NCBI GenBank assembly: GCA_029891345.1
Contig: CM057009.1
Location: 89,885,416-89,949,415, forward strand
Source of the DNA: Dryococelus australis
Taxonomy: Eukaryota; Arthropoda; Insecta; Phasmatodea; Phasmatidae
Direction: 5' to 3'
DNA length: 64,000 nt
Shown: positions 37,565 to 49,306 of the stretch, piece after piece
Layout of the letters: every line of letters begins with the position of its first letter
Position numbering within the stretch: position 1 is the first letter of the stretch
Translations under genes and position numbers: made by a program
Notes under the pieces: generated by a model
What the model saw: only the letters and a program-made list of their open reading frames with translations
What the model was told of the DNA's origin: nothing
The model's database searches: none

Positions 37565-38223
37565 CTTAAACAGCGTAGGTGGGACTAGGTAAATTCAATC
37601 ACCATTTTACATTTTACACTATATACTAAGCAAATGGAAGCCAAACACAATAAGTTTGAATATTGCATTATTATTATTTCTAAATTTCAAACACCACATA
37701 CAATTCCAAATCATATTCACATTATTTAACACGATATTTTTAAACACTTACCTAACTATATTGTTCACATCTTTTTACAATTCAATACAACGACCTACAC
37801 AGCACTCAGTGCTGCTATTTCTGGTTGGTACTAAAACCAAACAGCCTGCTAGATGGCCAGTCCTCGATGTCAGAATCACTTCTCTTTCCTTTGGCGAAAT
37901 TGCTATTGCTGTTTTGTACTTTACAAAACTGCACAATCCATCGGCACAATTGTGCAAAAAGCAGCCACCATTAGTCAGTAGGAATGTTCCTCTGCTCTTG
38001 GTAAACCACGCCAGAGCCCACGTGGTTAAAATCACTAAAACAGAAACTGACTAACCTGATGTGTGAAGTAATACCACACAACCCGAATTGGCCAGACTGT
38101 TCACTATCAGCCTATAGGCTTACAAGTTTAATTAAGAACCTTCTAAATTAGCATTTTGAAAAGTCTCAGGCCCTACCTTCATATTTTTAACGGGAAATAT
38201 GAGTTGTTGGATTAAAAGTGGTA
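37565..38223. other. Unassigned DNA
   Basis: Both strands are open for 86-132 codons between 37656 and 38054. No motif was recognised and neither frame looks conserved, so no gene is called. Confidence 0.35.
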
Positions 38224-39142
38224 TAAGCGGTTCACGGTAAATTGAGCTCTTTTCAACGCCCTGCTTAAAATTTACTAGTACGACATTGTTTATTTTTCCT
38301 GACATATGTAAATTTAACATTGCCACTTGCCTGATCATTGAATTCATGCGCAGGTTAAGAGAAATGGTGAAATTATTCGAAAAGTAGACGTTTGATATTT
38401 GCTCTTTCTTGAACGTATACGTATTAAATAAACAGAGCGCAAAATAAATTATTTCAGTGTTCACAAATGTTTAATGATACCTTTAATTCAACTTTAAGAT
38501 TTGAAACTACTTGCCCTGAGTCGTCACCAACTTGATTGGGCGCCTGACACTCAGTACTGTATGTCCAATAAAATATATGAGCGACCCGCCCCGGCGTCAC
38601 TTTGTGTGATTTACAAATATGACGTTGTTTAGGTTTACAGCAAGTATATATACGAAACGCTTAAGGTAACTAACATAGGACTAATACTGTATTGTTCAAA
38701 GATCCTTTGTAAGTAAAAGACAAATATGGTTACCGTGGGTCATCCCTAAAAGATAAATATATGCTGTACTGGATTATTTTGTGGCCCTTTTTCAGATCTG
38801 CAATTTTGTACTACATGAATTTGGTGTATCTCTAATGGTATAGTCAGCGTAAGCCATGTAATCACCCGAACCGCAGCTTGATTATAATCAGTCAACATTT
38901 CTCTACTATCCTTCATTACAATAAATGCAAATGTATTATATATCTAAACTTTCCTCAAAAAATTCTTTAAATGATGGTGGAAACTGCATCAAAAGCTATC
39001 AAGTAATTTAGAAGCTTTAACAGAATACACAGACACACGTGACCCGGTGACTTTGTTTTATACTATGTATAGCTGCAGGTAGGGGCAGTAACATTTTTCA
39101 GTTGTTAATTTCAAAAGTACTGTATTAAAAGTGAACAGTCTA
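38224..39142. mobile_element. Tc1/mariner-type MITE, family M1 long form, copy 3
   Basis: It begins TAAGCGGTTCACGGTAAATT and ends GTGAACAGTCTA, with TA outside both ends (38222-38223, 39143-39144). The first 290 bases match the copy at 31752. The rest of the 919 bp does not match, so the copy carries either additional element sequence or an insertion at about 38550-39080. Confidence 0.65.
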
Positions 39143-39740
39143 TAGGAAAACAGTTGTCGAAACCGTAATGATTTATTTTTCTAAAGGTTCTTATGAATGT
39201 AGGTGTAAGAATAATAACAAGCAAATTTTTTATAAAGTGTACTTTTCTTATAATTGTGCAGTTTTACTTGACCAACGCATGGATAAAGTGATCAGGTCCA
39301 TCATGTTCGCGCAGAAATTTATTTCCAGGAGCTTCTTCTTTTCTTTCGGGAGTCAAATTTCTTCAGCAAAGAAAGAGAGAGAGCTTTGTGATTCATTGTG
39401 CCTGAGATGTGTCGCTGCGGACGGAGGCTATGTTTAATGATGCAAATATGTTTACTCCTTTCAAAATCCCACTAATTCTGTTTGATACAAAAACATCCAT
39501 TTATTTCCTAACAGCTTGGTGTAAAGTAAATTATTTTATTTTATCGTTGCTTATGTATAACTTCACTTTATGGGTTTTTGTTGTTTGGCATAACTGGAGA
39601 AGTCAATTTGCACCTTTAAATGGCACGGGTATCAAATTACATAGAAACTATGGCAGTACTTCGAATGAAATAAAAAATGCTATTGTCTATTTTATTGAAT
39701 TTTTTGTTGTTGTTTCTACTAACAGAACTGCCCTGTTATA
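39143..39740. other. Unassigned DNA
   Basis: Two overlapping plus-strand frames (39168-39437, 39409-39813) are open but unrecognised; the second runs into the following MITE, which argues against a gene. Confidence 0.35.
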
Positions 39741-39978
39741 TGCTATTCACGGTAAAGTGAGCACTTTTGAGGCCATAGTTGTTTTTACCTTTCAGCCGAT
39801 TTTCACCCATTAACCACCTTTTTAATTAAATATTGCCATGCAAGTATTAAACAAAGTGTGTATATTCCACCACTCTCGAAAGTTTACGTCTAATGCTAAA
39901 ATAAAATACATTTATTTATTGACTATTATTCGATATGAGAGGCCTTTTAAAAGTACCCACTTTAACATTAATAGCTTA
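39741..39978. mobile_element. Tc1/mariner-type MITE, family M1 short form, copy 4
   Basis: A 238-bp copy starting TGCTATTCACGGTAAAGTGA and ending ACTTTAACATTAATAGCTTA, with TA outside both ends (39739-39740, 39979-39980). Length and interior (TTATTCGATATGAGAGGCCT) match the 240-bp copy at 12620. Confidence 0.75.
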
Positions 39979-40182
39979 TAGTAGTTTAATCAATCTCATG
40001 ACTTCTAGAACATTAGAACATTTTTTTAATTCAAGTTCTCGCTTCCTCTATATATATATACACATACATACTGGATTAGTCCAGTTGTGTGCTTAATCGT
40101 TTAAATGTTGTACTGAGATTGGTAGCCTTATGTTTCGTGCGCAACACATGAATATGCTATAATAATAACAGATGTAACGAAA

Positions 40183-40742
40183 TCTATGCTAATAAATAAC
40201 ATTCAAGTGCCCGTCTGTTATTTCAAAATAAATACCAACATCTAAGCGTAATATGCTATTTAAACTATGTTAAAGCATAAATAACTGTTTTAAAACCTGC
40301 TAGTTATTTCACCTCTCGATATCTTAAGTGGCTATGAAGTAAATAAATGCCTTTATATAATTTATTTGTGTTTCGTGTCTTTTTTTGCAAAGAATTATTG
40401 TCAAAAATAATTGTTGAAGAATAATAGTTTTTTAAATAATAATTATTTATACAATACTAATCATTGAATAAGATAAATATATTTTTAGAAAAACATGGTA
40501 AAATAATATATTAACAAACAAACAACATTAACACGACGATAAAACTATTTCCGATAATAAAGTAACAATCTTTCAAACCATTTGTATAGGTATGTATTTC
40601 AATAACTCCATAAAACCTGGGCGAAGCGATGGTGGGCTGCATTTTAATAATTCCATAAAACCTAAGCGAAGTGAAATTTCTATTTTTAAAATATGTAAAC
40701 AAATCCTAAATTCATCGCGAACGAAGTAGCGGGAACAGCTAG
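40183..40742 (+). mobile_element. Non-autonomous Helitron
   Basis: The segment begins TCTATGCTAATAAATAAC and ends AGCGGGAACAGCTAG. It is inserted exactly between A (40182) and T (40743), so it satisfies the Helitron rule A|TC...CTAG|T. A short CGC/GCG stem just before the end (GCGAACGAAGTAGCGGG) fits the expected 3' hairpin. Near the 3' end CCATAAAACCTGGGCGAAG is partly repeated 40 bases later, typical of insect Helitron tails. At 560 bp it has no Rep/helicase and no terminal inverted repeat. Confidence 0.55.
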
Positions 40743-41892
40743 TCTTTAATATGGCGGTAATTTGAAAATTCATTTTCTATTTACGTAGAGCGTGGCTTGA
40801 TACGTGATACACAAAACAGATTATATCCTTGCTGTTGTAAATAGCTATGCACATGCTGTGTACGGGCGAGGAACATTTTAGACAAATCTCCTTTTACAGA
40901 TACTGTTGTGGGGCTAACGGTCAGTACACTAGGATATGTGTCCTTTATAAAATTAGAAACAAAGTCCGATTTAAATCATAATAAATACTTAAATACTTCT
41001 TAGAAACTACACCCAACTTTCAAGTATACCAAATAAATTAAATGTTTAATTTTAAAATTTAATTTCTAAAATTTTATTGGTCCTGGGAATAGGACCCACA
41101 TTTATATGACATATTTAGCTCTCAATGATGTAAGGAACAAGCCCTGTAAGTGGCAGTAAATCCCCGTGAATCACTCCGTACATAGGGTTAAACTAAAACC
41201 GATGAACTTGGACAGGTGATTCCTCATCAAAATGTAGGTAGAAAATTGTACCCACGACCTACAGCATAATTAAACTACGGAGAGGTGTAACCACCCGTGA
41301 AAGTGTAGCTGCAACAATTTTTTTACAATGAAACATAAAAGTCTGAATTTTTGGATAGTGCATTATTAAATGACAAAGTGTAAACCATAAACAATAAGTG
41401 GCCGTTATCAACATCCTTACAAAAAGAAAGGGGATTGGTGCCCATTCGAACATTTAAAATTGTAACCTTGTGTCATATTTGGGTATTTCTCTGCGAATAA
41501 GTAATCTACTGTACATGGTAAACAAAATTCTCACCTTGGTTTTTTTACCCTGACACCATTTTCGAGATATTAATGCATTATTATCTTACACTACAAACTA
41601 TTTATTTAATGTGCGTACGTTTCTCGAAAACGGTGGCGTTTACCGGTTACCATGCACGGTTTACTAATAAGCTCCAGTTACCAATTAGTGTACCCTGTAC
41701 ATCGTCTCGTGCCCTTCAAAAAGGCATATGCGAAATAGGCAAAACCACCGCGTTTTTTTGTGTGGCACATTTGCGTAATGCACGCGGTACATCGAATGTA
41801 GTCGGGTAGGCAATCACTGTTTCCCGGGAGATCACAGCGGTATCACGTAAAGTGTGTACTGTAGAGAAATGTCACCGCTGACAGATATCGCA
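40743..41892. other. Unassigned DNA
   Basis: No recognised gene or repeat. A 78-codon plus-strand frame at 41573-41809 is unrecognised. Confidence 0.35.
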
Positions 41893-42225
41893 AAGGTTTC
41901 TTCTACTCAGGTTGGGAATCTCCGTAGTTTTAGTTTGGAAACTAATATTTCTCACCACTAAGTAAGCGCTAGTTTCGCATGTGTACCAGCCTGTCTCTAT
42001 TTTCTACGTTTAAAGAAAACAAAATAATTGCAATAATCATAAATTAAATATATAATAACTTCTTAAATAAGTAAAATCATTCAGTGTTATTATTCACAAT
42101 ACTTAAAATTTTAATTATAGGCGACCTCTTTGGAACACTGCGTGCCTAGTGACTGAGGGTTTTCCTATGCCAAACTCTCCTACAAAAATACTCGTTTTGT
42201 TCCTAACCTGAGTAGAACTAACCTT
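41893..42225 (+). mobile_element. MITE family M2, complete copy
   Basis: A 333-bp non-coding element with inverted ends: AAGGTTTCTTCTACTCAGGT at the left and ACCTGAGTAGAACTAACCTT at the right. Partial copies at 36058 (inverted right end) and 36595 (left half) confirm its extent. The target duplication could not be settled, so the superfamily is open. Confidence 0.7.
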
Positions 42226-42271
42226 AATATCCCACTATTGACTTAAATATGTGTCTCGTTTTGATAAAACA

Positions 42272-43118
42272 GTGTGGAAAGAGAGACACGTTTACAATTG
42301 TTGGAAAAGTGACTCCCGTATACAAGTATTGGAAAAGCGACACCCGTTTACAAGTATTGGAAAAACGACACCCGTCTATAATTATTGGAAAAGTGACACC
42401 CGTCCACAAGTATTGGAAAATCGACACCCGTTTACAAGTATTGGAAAAGCGACACCCGTCTAAAAGTACTGGAAAAGTGTCACCCATCTACAAGAATTGG
42501 AAAAGCGACAACTATCTACAAGTATTGGAAAATCGACACCCGTCTACAAGTATTGGAAAAGCGACACCCGTCTAAAAGTATTGAAAAAGCGACACCCGTC
42601 TACAGGTATTGGAAAAGCGACACCCGTCTACAGGTATTGGAAAAGCGACACACCCGTCTAAAAGTATTGGAAAAGTGACACCCTTTTACAAGTATTGGAA
42701 AATCGACACCCGTCTACAAGTATTGGAAAAGCGACACCCGTCTAAAAGTATTGGAAAAGTGACACCCGTCCACAAGTATTGGAAAATCGACACCCTTTTA
42801 CAAGTATTGGAAAATCGACACACGTCTACAAGTATTGGATAATTGACACCCGGCTACAAGTATTGGAAAAGTGACACCCGTCTACAAATATTGGAAGAGT
42901 GACACCCGTCTACAAGTATTGGAAAAGTGACACCCTTCTACAAGTATTGGAAAATCGACACCCGTTTACGAGTATTGGAAAAGCGACACCCGTCTACATG
43001 TATTGGAAAAGTGACACCCGTCTACAAGTATTGGAAAATCGACACCCGTCTACAAGTATTGGAAAATCGACACCCGTTTACGAGTATTGGAAAAGCGACA
43101 CCCGTCTACAAGTAATGG
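42272..43118 (+). repeat. 28-bp minisatellite, about 30 units
   Basis: The unit is TACAAGTATTGGAAAAGCGA followed by CACCCGTC, repeated about 30 times with substitutions such as GCG/GTG/TCG and TCTAC/TTTAC. Period is strictly 28 except for one short insertion near 42650. Because 28 is not a multiple of three and the unit has no stop in any forward frame, each frame encodes the same cycling 28-residue peptide (YKYWKSDTR, LQVLEKRHPS, TSIGKATPV). It is bounded by the M2 MITE (50 bases upstream) and the family R repeat downstream. Confidence 0.95.
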
Positions 43119-43229
43119 TAATCCCGTACTCGTCTCTAAACATGTGGTCAGGCCGCGGTACTTGTTCACTCAGAGCTGAATCTTTCAAGCATTCAGTATC
43201 ACGTATATTGATATTCTGAAAGTAATCGC

Positions 43230-44084
43230 AATTGGATTCAGGTGATTTTTGCCCTCGACGGAAATCAAGACACTTTCAGCAGTAATATCTTACAAAATAA
43301 AACGAAACAGCAAATGACAGCATCGCAAAACTTTCATGGTACTGTGCAGAATGTTGCATTCGTACTATTCAATCACCTGGAAGCCGAAGATGACAACGAA
43401 ATATATGCAAATGCAATTTTTTTTAAACTTCTTAATAATTCGCAACGTATTTGACGGCCAACGAGTTGCACACCACGATATACCGATAAATACTCTGACG
43501 TTATGTTATGAATCAAAGTTTGTCGTTAGTCAAAAGTAACGCGATTGTGATGTAGGCGAGATGACACCGTCGCGATCTATCGATACAATCTCTCACTACA
43601 CAAAAATCACAGTTGCAAAGTTGGTTTCCTCGTGCGGCATGCACATTTAGATTGTTTTTGTAGTCACTGCACTGCTCTGGTTTCGTGCTAAGTTGTGCTA
43701 TAAGAGTTTATTTTAGAAATTTTATTTCGAATGGTTTTGTAGAAGATTGTTCATTCATAATTTTGCTAAGTAGGGCTATCTTATTCGGCATCCATCAGTC
43801 AAGTTGTGGTTAATTTTTTCTGGATCTGTAAATTGTGATATTTTTTTTCAATGTTTTGAATACACACCAACGAATACTTTTTTGAAACTTGATATAAACT
43901 GTAACATTTTCGCTGTTCTTAACGTTTATATTTTAATAAATAATTTAGTTTAAATTTAAGTTAATTAAACCTTAATCAGTTAATTTGCGTGGATTTTAAC
44001 TTCTAACTTCAATCAGTTAACTTTATCTTACTCTAACTTTAACGTTAGTTAATGAGATAATTTTGTTAAATTTCCCAATTTTAT
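43230..44084 (+). repeat. Unrecognised dispersed repeat, family R, copy 2
   Basis: Reverse complement of the copy at 16421-17190, extending further upstream. The plus-strand frame from about 43315 reads SQNFHGTVQNVAFVLFNHLE and AEDDNEIYANAI. After a frame change it reads FDGQRVAHHDIPINTLTL and stops. The conserved peptide between two diverged copies argues for a once-coding 3' region of a mobile element. The non-coding tail has the repeated AATCAGTTAA motif and ends near TTTTGTTAAATTTCCC. Family unknown to me. Confidence 0.5.
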
Positions 44085-45516
44085 ATAGACACTCTTTTCG
44101 TGCAATACCGCCATTATATGAAGCACAATATTCTTGTGTGTAGGTTGAGGGACACAACAGTATTTCCACGTCATCGGTTCAGATTGCCAGAGCATTATGT
44201 GCTGTGCTCAGCATGTTCGCAAATCAGTTATCTCGCCGTAGCCTGTCTGACGAACGCAGGTGCGTAATTTTCCCTACTACAGCCCGGGCAGCTCCACAAA
44301 TCGAGCGGAAGGAAGAATTATAAGAGGGGAGGAAGCAGTATACCTAACATAGTCTCTCCTGCCAATTTTGTCCAGCTGTCACATTTCCTAAAAGTAATTT
44401 CAAATACAAGCAATGAACACAAAAGTCTTCCGACCTACAGATACTAGAACACAGCAGTTCGTTTCTCTTACAGTCGTTTGAACAAGATTATGTTTAAAGC
44501 ACTGATCGATTAAACGTCTTAACACCAGCATCAGGCATTATACTTACAGTCTCTAGACTTACAGCCGTTTCGAATAATTTTAACAACACAGACAGTCGTT
44601 TCTCGTACAGTCGTTTGAACTAAAACCACTTCGAAGTTTTTGATGTGTCTTAAATCAACTAACAGGCTGTAGACCTACAGGTTCTAGACCTAAAATAGTG
44701 TTTCATACAGTCGTATCATCTACATGACGTTTAACGAATAGTCACTTCACATAAAGTCGTTTCACTTACAGTTGCAGTTGTATTGCCTGCTACCCTGATA
44801 AGACACATGAAGCATGACTGATATGATTCCGTAAGCGACTCTATAAAGTTAATTACATATAAAATACGAAATATAAACTCCGAGACAGCACTCCGTGCAA
44901 TTAGGTTCACTGCAACAGTGTGGTAGTTGAGGTTTCCTCAGCCTTAAATAAAAATAGCTGGGCGATAATTTCGTCCAAATAAAAATTATATTTACGTGTT
45001 ATGCACAGTATCTATAGGAGCATATAAATGTATATCGCCAGTTGCATCACACAATTTATGAACATCCTACCATTCAGTAAATTTAATATTCGGTCGGCTC
45101 ACAAAAATTTTATTCTAATGCATTTGTTATAAGAAATTTACATATTCTTCTTTATAAAATTTGATTTGTATACTGATACCGAAATATCATCACCATAACG
45201 CTTAGTATAAAATAACAAATTGATGATAAAGTATTTTATAGAAATTTTATCATATCATTTCACCCAGTACTTGGGTTTCCCTGAGCACAAATATTAAGGT
45301 AAGTGCCACGAATTTAGTAAAGAATTGCACATAACATTGTTCCATGTATATGATATCAGAAAAAGAAGACTAAATAGGATGACCCGATACAGTGGTAGAT
45401 GTCATAAATACCAACAAACCACAAAGATGTCTTAACGAGCAGTTCTGTTCTTCAAAACGAGTGCAACATAGATTTACAGACTTGGGGAGAACAGACACAG
45501 AAGTGTCACATGAGCA
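44085..45516. other. Unassigned DNA with decayed tandem repeat
   Basis: At 44440-44790 a motif around CTTACAGTCGTTTCA recurs irregularly about ten times (ACAGTCGTTTGAAC, ACAGCCGTTTCG, ACAGTCGTATC), the trace of an old short-unit tandem repeat. Nothing else was recognised. Confidence 0.45.
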
Positions 45517-47304
45517 GTAGGGTTTGGTAGGTTAGAGGATATTAGCATCCAGCCCAGGCGCCAGGTGCCGACTTGGGCCGTATTCGAATATTCCTTTTTC
45601 CCTCAAAATTTCCCTTTTCCCTCAGAATTTCCTTTTAGCTACGATAACGACTAATATCTCTTTAAATTTCCCTTTTTCGTTTAAAATGTCACTTTTTTCC
45701 TCAAAAAGCACCAAGCAACCAAAAAACAATTACAATATTTGCAAAATCGATACAATGGAAATATTTAGGCGGATCGGTTTCAAGGGCAGAACAACGGTTA
45801 TATATGTTTGATAGACAACCTATGATAAATCAATACACAGGGTTCGGAGTTTGGAGTCAAGAGAAGAGGGACGAAATGTTGGTCTCAGCCACCATTATGT
45901 TTCTATCATCTATCTTGCTTCCTAATTTCTTACTTCTGCTCGCCTACCATCTTGTTTCCAGTAGCCATCTTGTTCCAATCCACCATATTGGTTTCCATTT
46001 TCTTAGCTATCTAGCGAACTGCCGAAACAAACATTGTCTCATGATCTGCCATGCCATGTCCACCAACATCGATTTCATTTTTTTTTAGTAACCTTCCATC
46101 GATCCTCTATCGTTCCTTCTTCATTTAGTAACCAGCGCATCATATTAGAGTTGATTCATGCTCTGCCATTCCACCTCGATTTAGTAGACTACTGATTACT
46201 CAGTTCCCTTGAACCGCCATCTTAGATTACATCACTTCTACAATCATTGATTATAGATTTGGTCTCGTTGGTTAAAACCATCGAGATCTTCCATTTAGTT
46301 AGTCATTTGTGTTTAATAGAAAAATAACTTTAGTGTTTAGAGTAGGAACAGTCATGTAGACAATTAGGTAACACCACTCTTCGCCATATACTGCACTAAA
46401 GAAGGTCTGGCTAGCCCCGACTCCACCTTAGACCTCTCCTCCCTCCAAGATACGGGGTCAAATTTCTACCACTTCAACATCATAATTCCAAGTCTGTTCC
46501 TTCCAACCTGCTTAGAATATATTGCAATATTAATCCACTTTCATTATTTGTGCACTTCATTTTAACATATAACCATTTTTAACATATCAATGGTTGTGCA
46601 TATCCAGTGATTGGCCTACACAAGAAAATTTTAAGTATTGCCATTCAAATCATTACATTTTGACACATAATTTAATTTAGTTTTTTTATCGTGCATACCT
46701 ACAGTACCGACATGCAGTGACAGATACGAATACTAAGGCTCTCGTATCCTGTATATCAGGAAAGTAGGCGTGCTAGGTCAAAGTACAACAACGCCAGCGA
46801 AAAATAATTCTTTGCTTTTTTTAGTGGAAGTATATATATATTATTTTTACGTACTTCAGGCTACTAACATAAAGAACAGGATCCTTACATGCTCCGTACC
46901 ATTCCCGTAGTGTCTTTCCAAAAACATGTTCACATTCCATGTAATTAATCTAATCTGATTATATGTAGCTCAATACAGTCTACACTAGCAACCATCCAAC
47001 CAGAACCCTTGTGCATATATTCTTATTCACAACAAAGGTTTTCTTTCAAGACCTTTACAGCCTCTGGAATGCTATCAACATTGTGCAATGTTTTTTTCGC
47101 CGTCTTAAGTGCTCGCCAGCTTATTTATTCATTCAAAGTTAGAGACTTCTCATATGTACACTCCAGCCAAACATATTTTATGGAACAATTTTCGAATTCT
47201 TCTCTTGGTTCATTGATTACGCTTTGCTTAATGGTGTTCATGTATTAACATATGTATTTTGTACCTGTACATTTATTTCTAATTACATCATTTTTTAAAG
47301 AACC

Positions 47305-47795
47305 CTAGAATGCTATTTTTATGTAGAATACATTTGATGTGGTTTTACCAACAGTTAGTACAGGATGTTTCTTAGCTGCAGGATCGCTATCGTTACAGTT
47401 GGTTCTATGTCTCTTCAGATTATCACCTCGTTTGAACGGACTTTTGCACTTGAGACATCGTTGCATATCACATAAAGGTCCCTTCAAACAAGTAGGTCTT
47501 TCATGCTTGCTCGCACCTTGGTTGTACGCAAATATCTTGTCACAGTAACAGCTACGAAGTATTGACGAAGCCATCGAAGTCTGTGACTGATGTGGGTGAC
47601 CCATCCGAAGAAGTCGATGGTGCTGTTGGCGTCATGCCTGAAGAAGCCGATGTCATTCTCGAATAAGTCTATGGTAGTACTGCAGTAGGTACAGTTGCTG
47701 AACCCACAACCATTGACTACATAATACTTTCTAATTTCTTTCACAATGTGAGACGATGCATTTTTCGCTGCGTCCACTGTAAAACTAAGCTTCAT
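47305..47795 (-). pseudogene. Zinc-finger coding region, left arm of foldback
   Basis: On the minus strand two overlapping frames read KLSFTVDAAKNASSHIVKEI, then CYCDKIFAYNQGASKHERPTC and CLKCKSPFKRGDNLKRHRTNC. The last is a clean Cys-x2-Cys-x12-His-x4-Cys (C2HC) zinc finger; the one before it has a Cys pair, His and Cys with the same layout. The C-terminus PAAKKHPV then TTSNVFYIK matches the mirrored copy in the right arm. The region is split between frames, so it is decayed in this copy. The likely role is DNA or RNA binding by an element-encoded protein, which is inference. No catalytic domain was found next to it. Confidence 0.55.
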
Positions 47796-47918
47796 AACTA
47801 GAACCCCAACTGCTTATAAACCTGTAAACCATCAGCGATTGGACTATAGTTATATTCTGAAATAATATTGTCTTATAAGACTGTGATTTTTCGGTAGGCA
47901 TGCAATGTGTATGGGCCC

Positions 47919-48330
47919 CTACCATTCTGTAAGCTGTTTTCTTCTGAATGTTTCATATCGTACATAGGATGAGCAGAGGCATGTGGTGCTGATTGAGGCG
48001 TGTGCAGAGCGGATTGTAGTGTGTGGGAATTGCTGGTTGTGGTGCATGTGGGGCTGACTGGGGTGTGGGCGTTGCTGATTGCTGTGTATGAAGTGCTGAT
48101 TGTGGAGCAATCGCGGAACTATAGTTGAGCGACTGTGGAGCATACGGTTCTGATTGTGGTTCATATGGTGCTGATTTTGGTGCGTGCATTGCTGATTGCA
48201 ATCTGTGTGTGGTGCTGATTGTGGTGCATGTGATGCTGATTGTAGAACGAATGTGGAGCATGTAGAGCTGAATGTGTAGCTGATTGTGAAGCATGTGGAG
48301 CTATTGTGAAGCACATGGAGTGATTATGGA
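47919..48330 (-). repeat. 21-bp coding repeat tract, left arm
   Basis: On the minus strand the unit CCACAATCAGCACCACATGC is repeated imperfectly. Translation gives (S)APQSAPHA-type heptapeptides in more than one frame. It mirrors 49293-49680 in the right arm, and it ends where the family B SINE begins. Confidence 0.65.
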
Positions 48331-48590
48331 GTGAGGCGGTGCAGTGGTAGCTCACTGGACTCGCATTTGGGAGGAACCGGGTACGGTTCCCGGTCCGGCC
48401 ATCCTGATTTCGGTTTTCTATGGTTTCCCGAAATCACTCCAGGCGAATGCTGGGATTGGGTCCTTAACAAATGCCATGGCTGATTCCTTCCCAGTCTTTC
48501 CTCAACCCCTCTTACCTGTGCATCTTCCACAATCTCTAATGACCTCGCTGTCGACGAGACATTAATCCCAGCTACCTACCTACCGAACCG
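48331..48590 (+). repeat. tRNA-derived SINE, family B
   Basis: It begins GTGAGGCGGTGCAGTGGTAG with an A box, then TGGACTCGCATTTGGGAGG, a B box close to GGTACGGTTCCC, and CCGGCCATCCTGATTT. The body ends TCTAATGACCTCGCTGTCGA followed by CGAGACATTAATCCC, a conserved SINE 3' domain widespread in arthropods, and a CTAC repeat tail. It lies in the spacer at the centre of the giant foldback element, so it arrived after the palindrome formed or took over its loop. A worn copy is at 23425. Confidence 0.85.
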
Positions 48591-49036
48591 AGATTCGGAT
48601 CATATTTAACGAATCTTATACATGATGTGTGTTTACGTGATTATGTGTACGTGATATTTAAATTTAAGCAGTCTCTAAATTCGAGGTACAGTTTAAGTAT
48701 CTGTGTTCAAAATATAAGTATAAAGTATCAGATATAGGTTCCAGAATGAAATAAGATGTTCACAATTCGATTTATGATCTAAATTTTGTAAGAATATTAG
48801 TAATGTTCATCCATATATTTTTAACAGTTTAATATTTATGCGCAACTTATGCAAAGTTTTAAGCAATCTGTAATTGTTAGGCATAGCATAGGGACCTGAG
48901 TTCAAAGCCTGAAATCGTAAAAAAATTTAATATTTCCATGTAGTTAATAAACTATGTTTGAGGAAATGTATATATAGAGCTGTGATTCATTCTGATAAGT
49001 TAGTTGATGCTCAGAAGTTGAGAAGTTAAAATCGAT

Positions 49037-49306
49037 TTGGAATCATTTTCTCGCTGTACAGCGAAGGTGAACTGCGAATACGAAGAACCGCATTTGACTC
49101 CAACGATCATGGAGCTGTGTCCTGCATCATCGCCACCTGATTGTCGTCAGTGCCGATTCTGCTATAGAGTTTTCACCTTCAGTCAAATGCTCAGCCACAT
49201 GCTAGAATCAGCTGTGAGAAGAGACCACCGAAAGCACCACACGCTCCACAATCGGCATCGTAAACTTTACAATCGCTTCACAATAGCTCCACATGGTCTC
49301 TACTAG
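49037..49306 (+). CDS. Possible first exon of foldback zinc-finger protein
   Basis: An 89-residue frame in the spacer of the foldback element. It has a Cys-rich segment CRQCRFCYRVFTFSQMLSH, with CxxC spacing followed by Phe, Leu and His like a C2H2 finger. Preceding residues include MELCPASSPPDC. The frame then runs into the right-arm heptapeptide tract, where it stops. Because the following right-arm regions also encode zinc fingers on the same strand, this could be the N-terminal part of the element's gene, with the tract and fingers following as later exons or frames. There is no proof of splicing and the frame has no strong start (TTG or an internal ATG near 49110). Confidence 0.3.
   Translation: MESFSRCTAKVNCEYEEPHLTPTIMELCPASSPPDCRQCRFCYRVFTFSQMLSHMLESAVRRDHRKHHTLHNRHRKLYNRFTIAPHGLY

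Noticed and set aside
37656-38054. 132-codon plus-strand frame overlapping an 86-codon minus frame
   Set aside because: No motif, low-complexity start and equally open antisense strand.
39409-39813. 134-codon plus-strand frame
   Set aside because: It runs into the M1 MITE at 39741, so at least its last third is non-coding element sequence.
42272-43118. Possible CRISPR-like array of regularly spaced repeats
   Set aside because: The 28-bp units are directly contiguous with no unique spacers, and the window is eukaryotic. It is a minisatellite.
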